A stretch of 23,296 bases of DNA. It comes from a virus. Under the pieces are notes generated by a model. The model saw only the letters and a list, made by a program, of their open reading frames with translations. It was not told the DNA's origin and did not search any database. Both the position numbers and the translations under genes were made by a program. Positions 22,323 through 23,296 of the stretch are shown piece after piece (position 1 is the first letter of the stretch; every line of letters begins with the position of its first letter). The DNA lies in the IMG/VR virus record IMGVR_UViG_3300043445_000007, positions 1 through 23,296 of that record. One strand, 5' to 3'.

Positions 22323-23296
22323 CTACGCGGCCATGTGGCCCGCGCCGCTGCCGTTCAATCTGAGCTTGTCCTTCCACGATTTGAGTCCCTTCGCTTGCTG
22401 ATCGCGTGGCGGCTCGCGCCCGACCACCATAGATGCCATCCAGGCAAGCGCGTCGACCTGATCGTCGTGCACGCCAGCCGGGAACCGAAGCATCTCCGTG
22501 CGAGCGGTGTCGTACCACTCAGCACCATCAGCGAAGCTCACCATCCCCTGCTGCATCCGCCCCTGCAATGGTCTTGCGCGGGCCAGCTTGTCGGTGATGG
22601 GTTTTAGGAGCTGGATCGAAGGGTAGAACTGCCGCTCCCTCATCCGCTTCTTGAGAAGCGACTCGATGGCGCGGAAAATCTGACCATCTTCGACACCCAG
22701 CACTAGGGTTGGACTATACCATTTCTGACAAAGATTCAAGATGGAATCAACGATGAACATGCCGTCGCCCGACTTGAACCGCACCATATCAGCGACGTGC
22801 ACGCGGTCGTCGGCATCCTGCAGCCCGACGACCCCGACGGTGTAGTCGTTCTGCTTTTTCTCGCTGATGGCGAAGTCGAACGCCACAAACACGTTGGCGC
22901 GGCGCACCGGGGGCGGCGGGCCGCGGCGAAACTGGTCCTTGGTGAAGTACGCGCCGTCGTCTGGTACGGGGTTCTGCTGGTACAGGGCCGCCCAGAAGCG
23001 GCTCGGGATCGTCTTCTTGATCCGGTTGAGCTTGACCAGGTCGTACCGCTCAGGGTGCAGGGGTTCGCCCCGGGTTCGGATCAGCGTGTAGGAGCCGAGG
23101 GCCTGGGTTTCTGGCGAGACGTCGTACTCGATGAGGTCGGTCGTCGCGTTCAGGTACTCATCGGCTTCGGCCACAGCGGGGTACTTGACGAGCTCGAACT
23201 GGTCGGCCTCATCGTCGCTGGCCATGGCGACCTGCAGGCGACCGGCTAGGTCGTCGTCATGCCACCAGGTCTGAATGACCAGCACACCACCGCCAG
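22323..23296 (-). CDS. Terminase large subunit, C-terminal part (N-terminus beyond window edge)
   Basis: The frame enters from the right edge, so the ATPase Walker A and most of the N-terminal domain are outside. The visible 323 residues begin in the end of the ATPase domain, with GGGVLVIQTWWHDDDLAGRL-type sequence (GGGVLVIQ, then WWHDDDLAG; the usual form is TRWH). The RNase H-like nuclease follows: first acidic site in FVAFDFAISEKKQNDYT, second in LGVEDGQIFRAI, and the last in HDDQVDALAW near the end. These match the TerL nuclease triad. The role is DNA packaging: ATP-driven translocation and cutting of concatemers at the portal. It is the first gene of the visible operon. Confidence 0.95.
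   Translation of the reverse strand, partial: GGGVLVIQTWWHDDDLAGRLQVAMASDDEADQFELVKYPAVAEADEYLNATTDLIEYDVSPETQALGSYTLIRTRGEPLHPERYDLVKLNRIKKTIPSRFWAALYQQNPVPDDGAYFTKDQFRRGPPPPVRRANVFVAFDFAISEKKQNDYTVGVVGLQDADDRVHVADMVRFKSGDGMFIVDSILNLCQKWYSPTLVLGVEDGQIFRAIESLLKKRMRERQFYPSIQLLKPITDKLARARPLQGRMQQGMVSFADGAEWYDTARTEMLRFPAGVHDDQVDALAWMASMVVGREPPRDQQAKGLKSWKDKLRLNGSGAGHMAA

Noticed and set aside
1-23296. CRISPR array, tRNA genes, insertion sequences or attachment sites
   Set aside because: No evenly spaced direct repeats, cloverleaf, transposase or integrase was found by reading. Almost the whole window is filled by the minus-strand genes.

Overview
The window is the virion-assembly and lysis half of a tailed double-stranded DNA phage (or prophage). 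Every gene I can support lies on the minus strand, so transcription runs from high to low coordinates. The capsid and tail-adaptor genes point to a short-tailed (podovirus-type) particle: a P22-like portal, a phage N4 gp56-type major capsid protein, a head-tail adaptor and a tail-nozzle-like protein, with no tail tube, sheath or tape-measure gene. The DNA is GC-rich, and the lysis and fibre families resemble those of phages of Betaproteobacteria such as Comamonadaceae and Burkholderia relatives. The host assignment is inference. There is no integrase, repressor or replication gene in the window, so lifestyle cannot be judged.

Packaging and head (23296 down to 14601): the C-terminal part of the large terminase, a small ferritin/Dps-like helical protein, the portal, an acidic coiled-coil scaffold, an N4 Gp49/Sf6 Gp66 family protein and a RyR-domain protein. 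A pair of terminator-like hairpins follows. Then come the major capsid protein, a probable decoration protein, a small conserved protein, a head-tail adaptor and an Ig-like-sized tail-associated protein. The capsid and decoration genes are each followed, 7-8 bases after the stop codon, by a strong hairpin without a U-tract.

Fibre module (14604 down to 9233): a run of short, tightly packed or overlapping genes. They encode a collagen-like protein, two proteins sharing the same N-terminal module, a small helical protein, a long coiled-coil protein and a six-cysteine putative zinc protein. The run ends in a 1022-residue probable beta-helix spike.

Lysis cassette (9211 down to 7919): a small membrane protein (holin-like), a GH108 endolysin starting at GTG and a three-transmembrane holin of the GTA type. 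All three overlap. No spanin was recognised.

Second tail module (7891 down to 1): a nozzle-like protein, then two paralogous small proteins flanking a 663-residue orphan, then a giant adhesin-like protein that runs off the left edge. The adhesin has two LamG (concanavalin-like) domains followed by two different arrays of short repeats.

Most gene junctions are ATGA, GTGA or TGATG overlaps or gaps under 30 bases, so this reads as one long late operon. The only clear break is the 212-base terminator-bearing gap in front of the capsid gene. I found no CRISPR array, tRNA, insertion sequence or diversity-generating retroelement.
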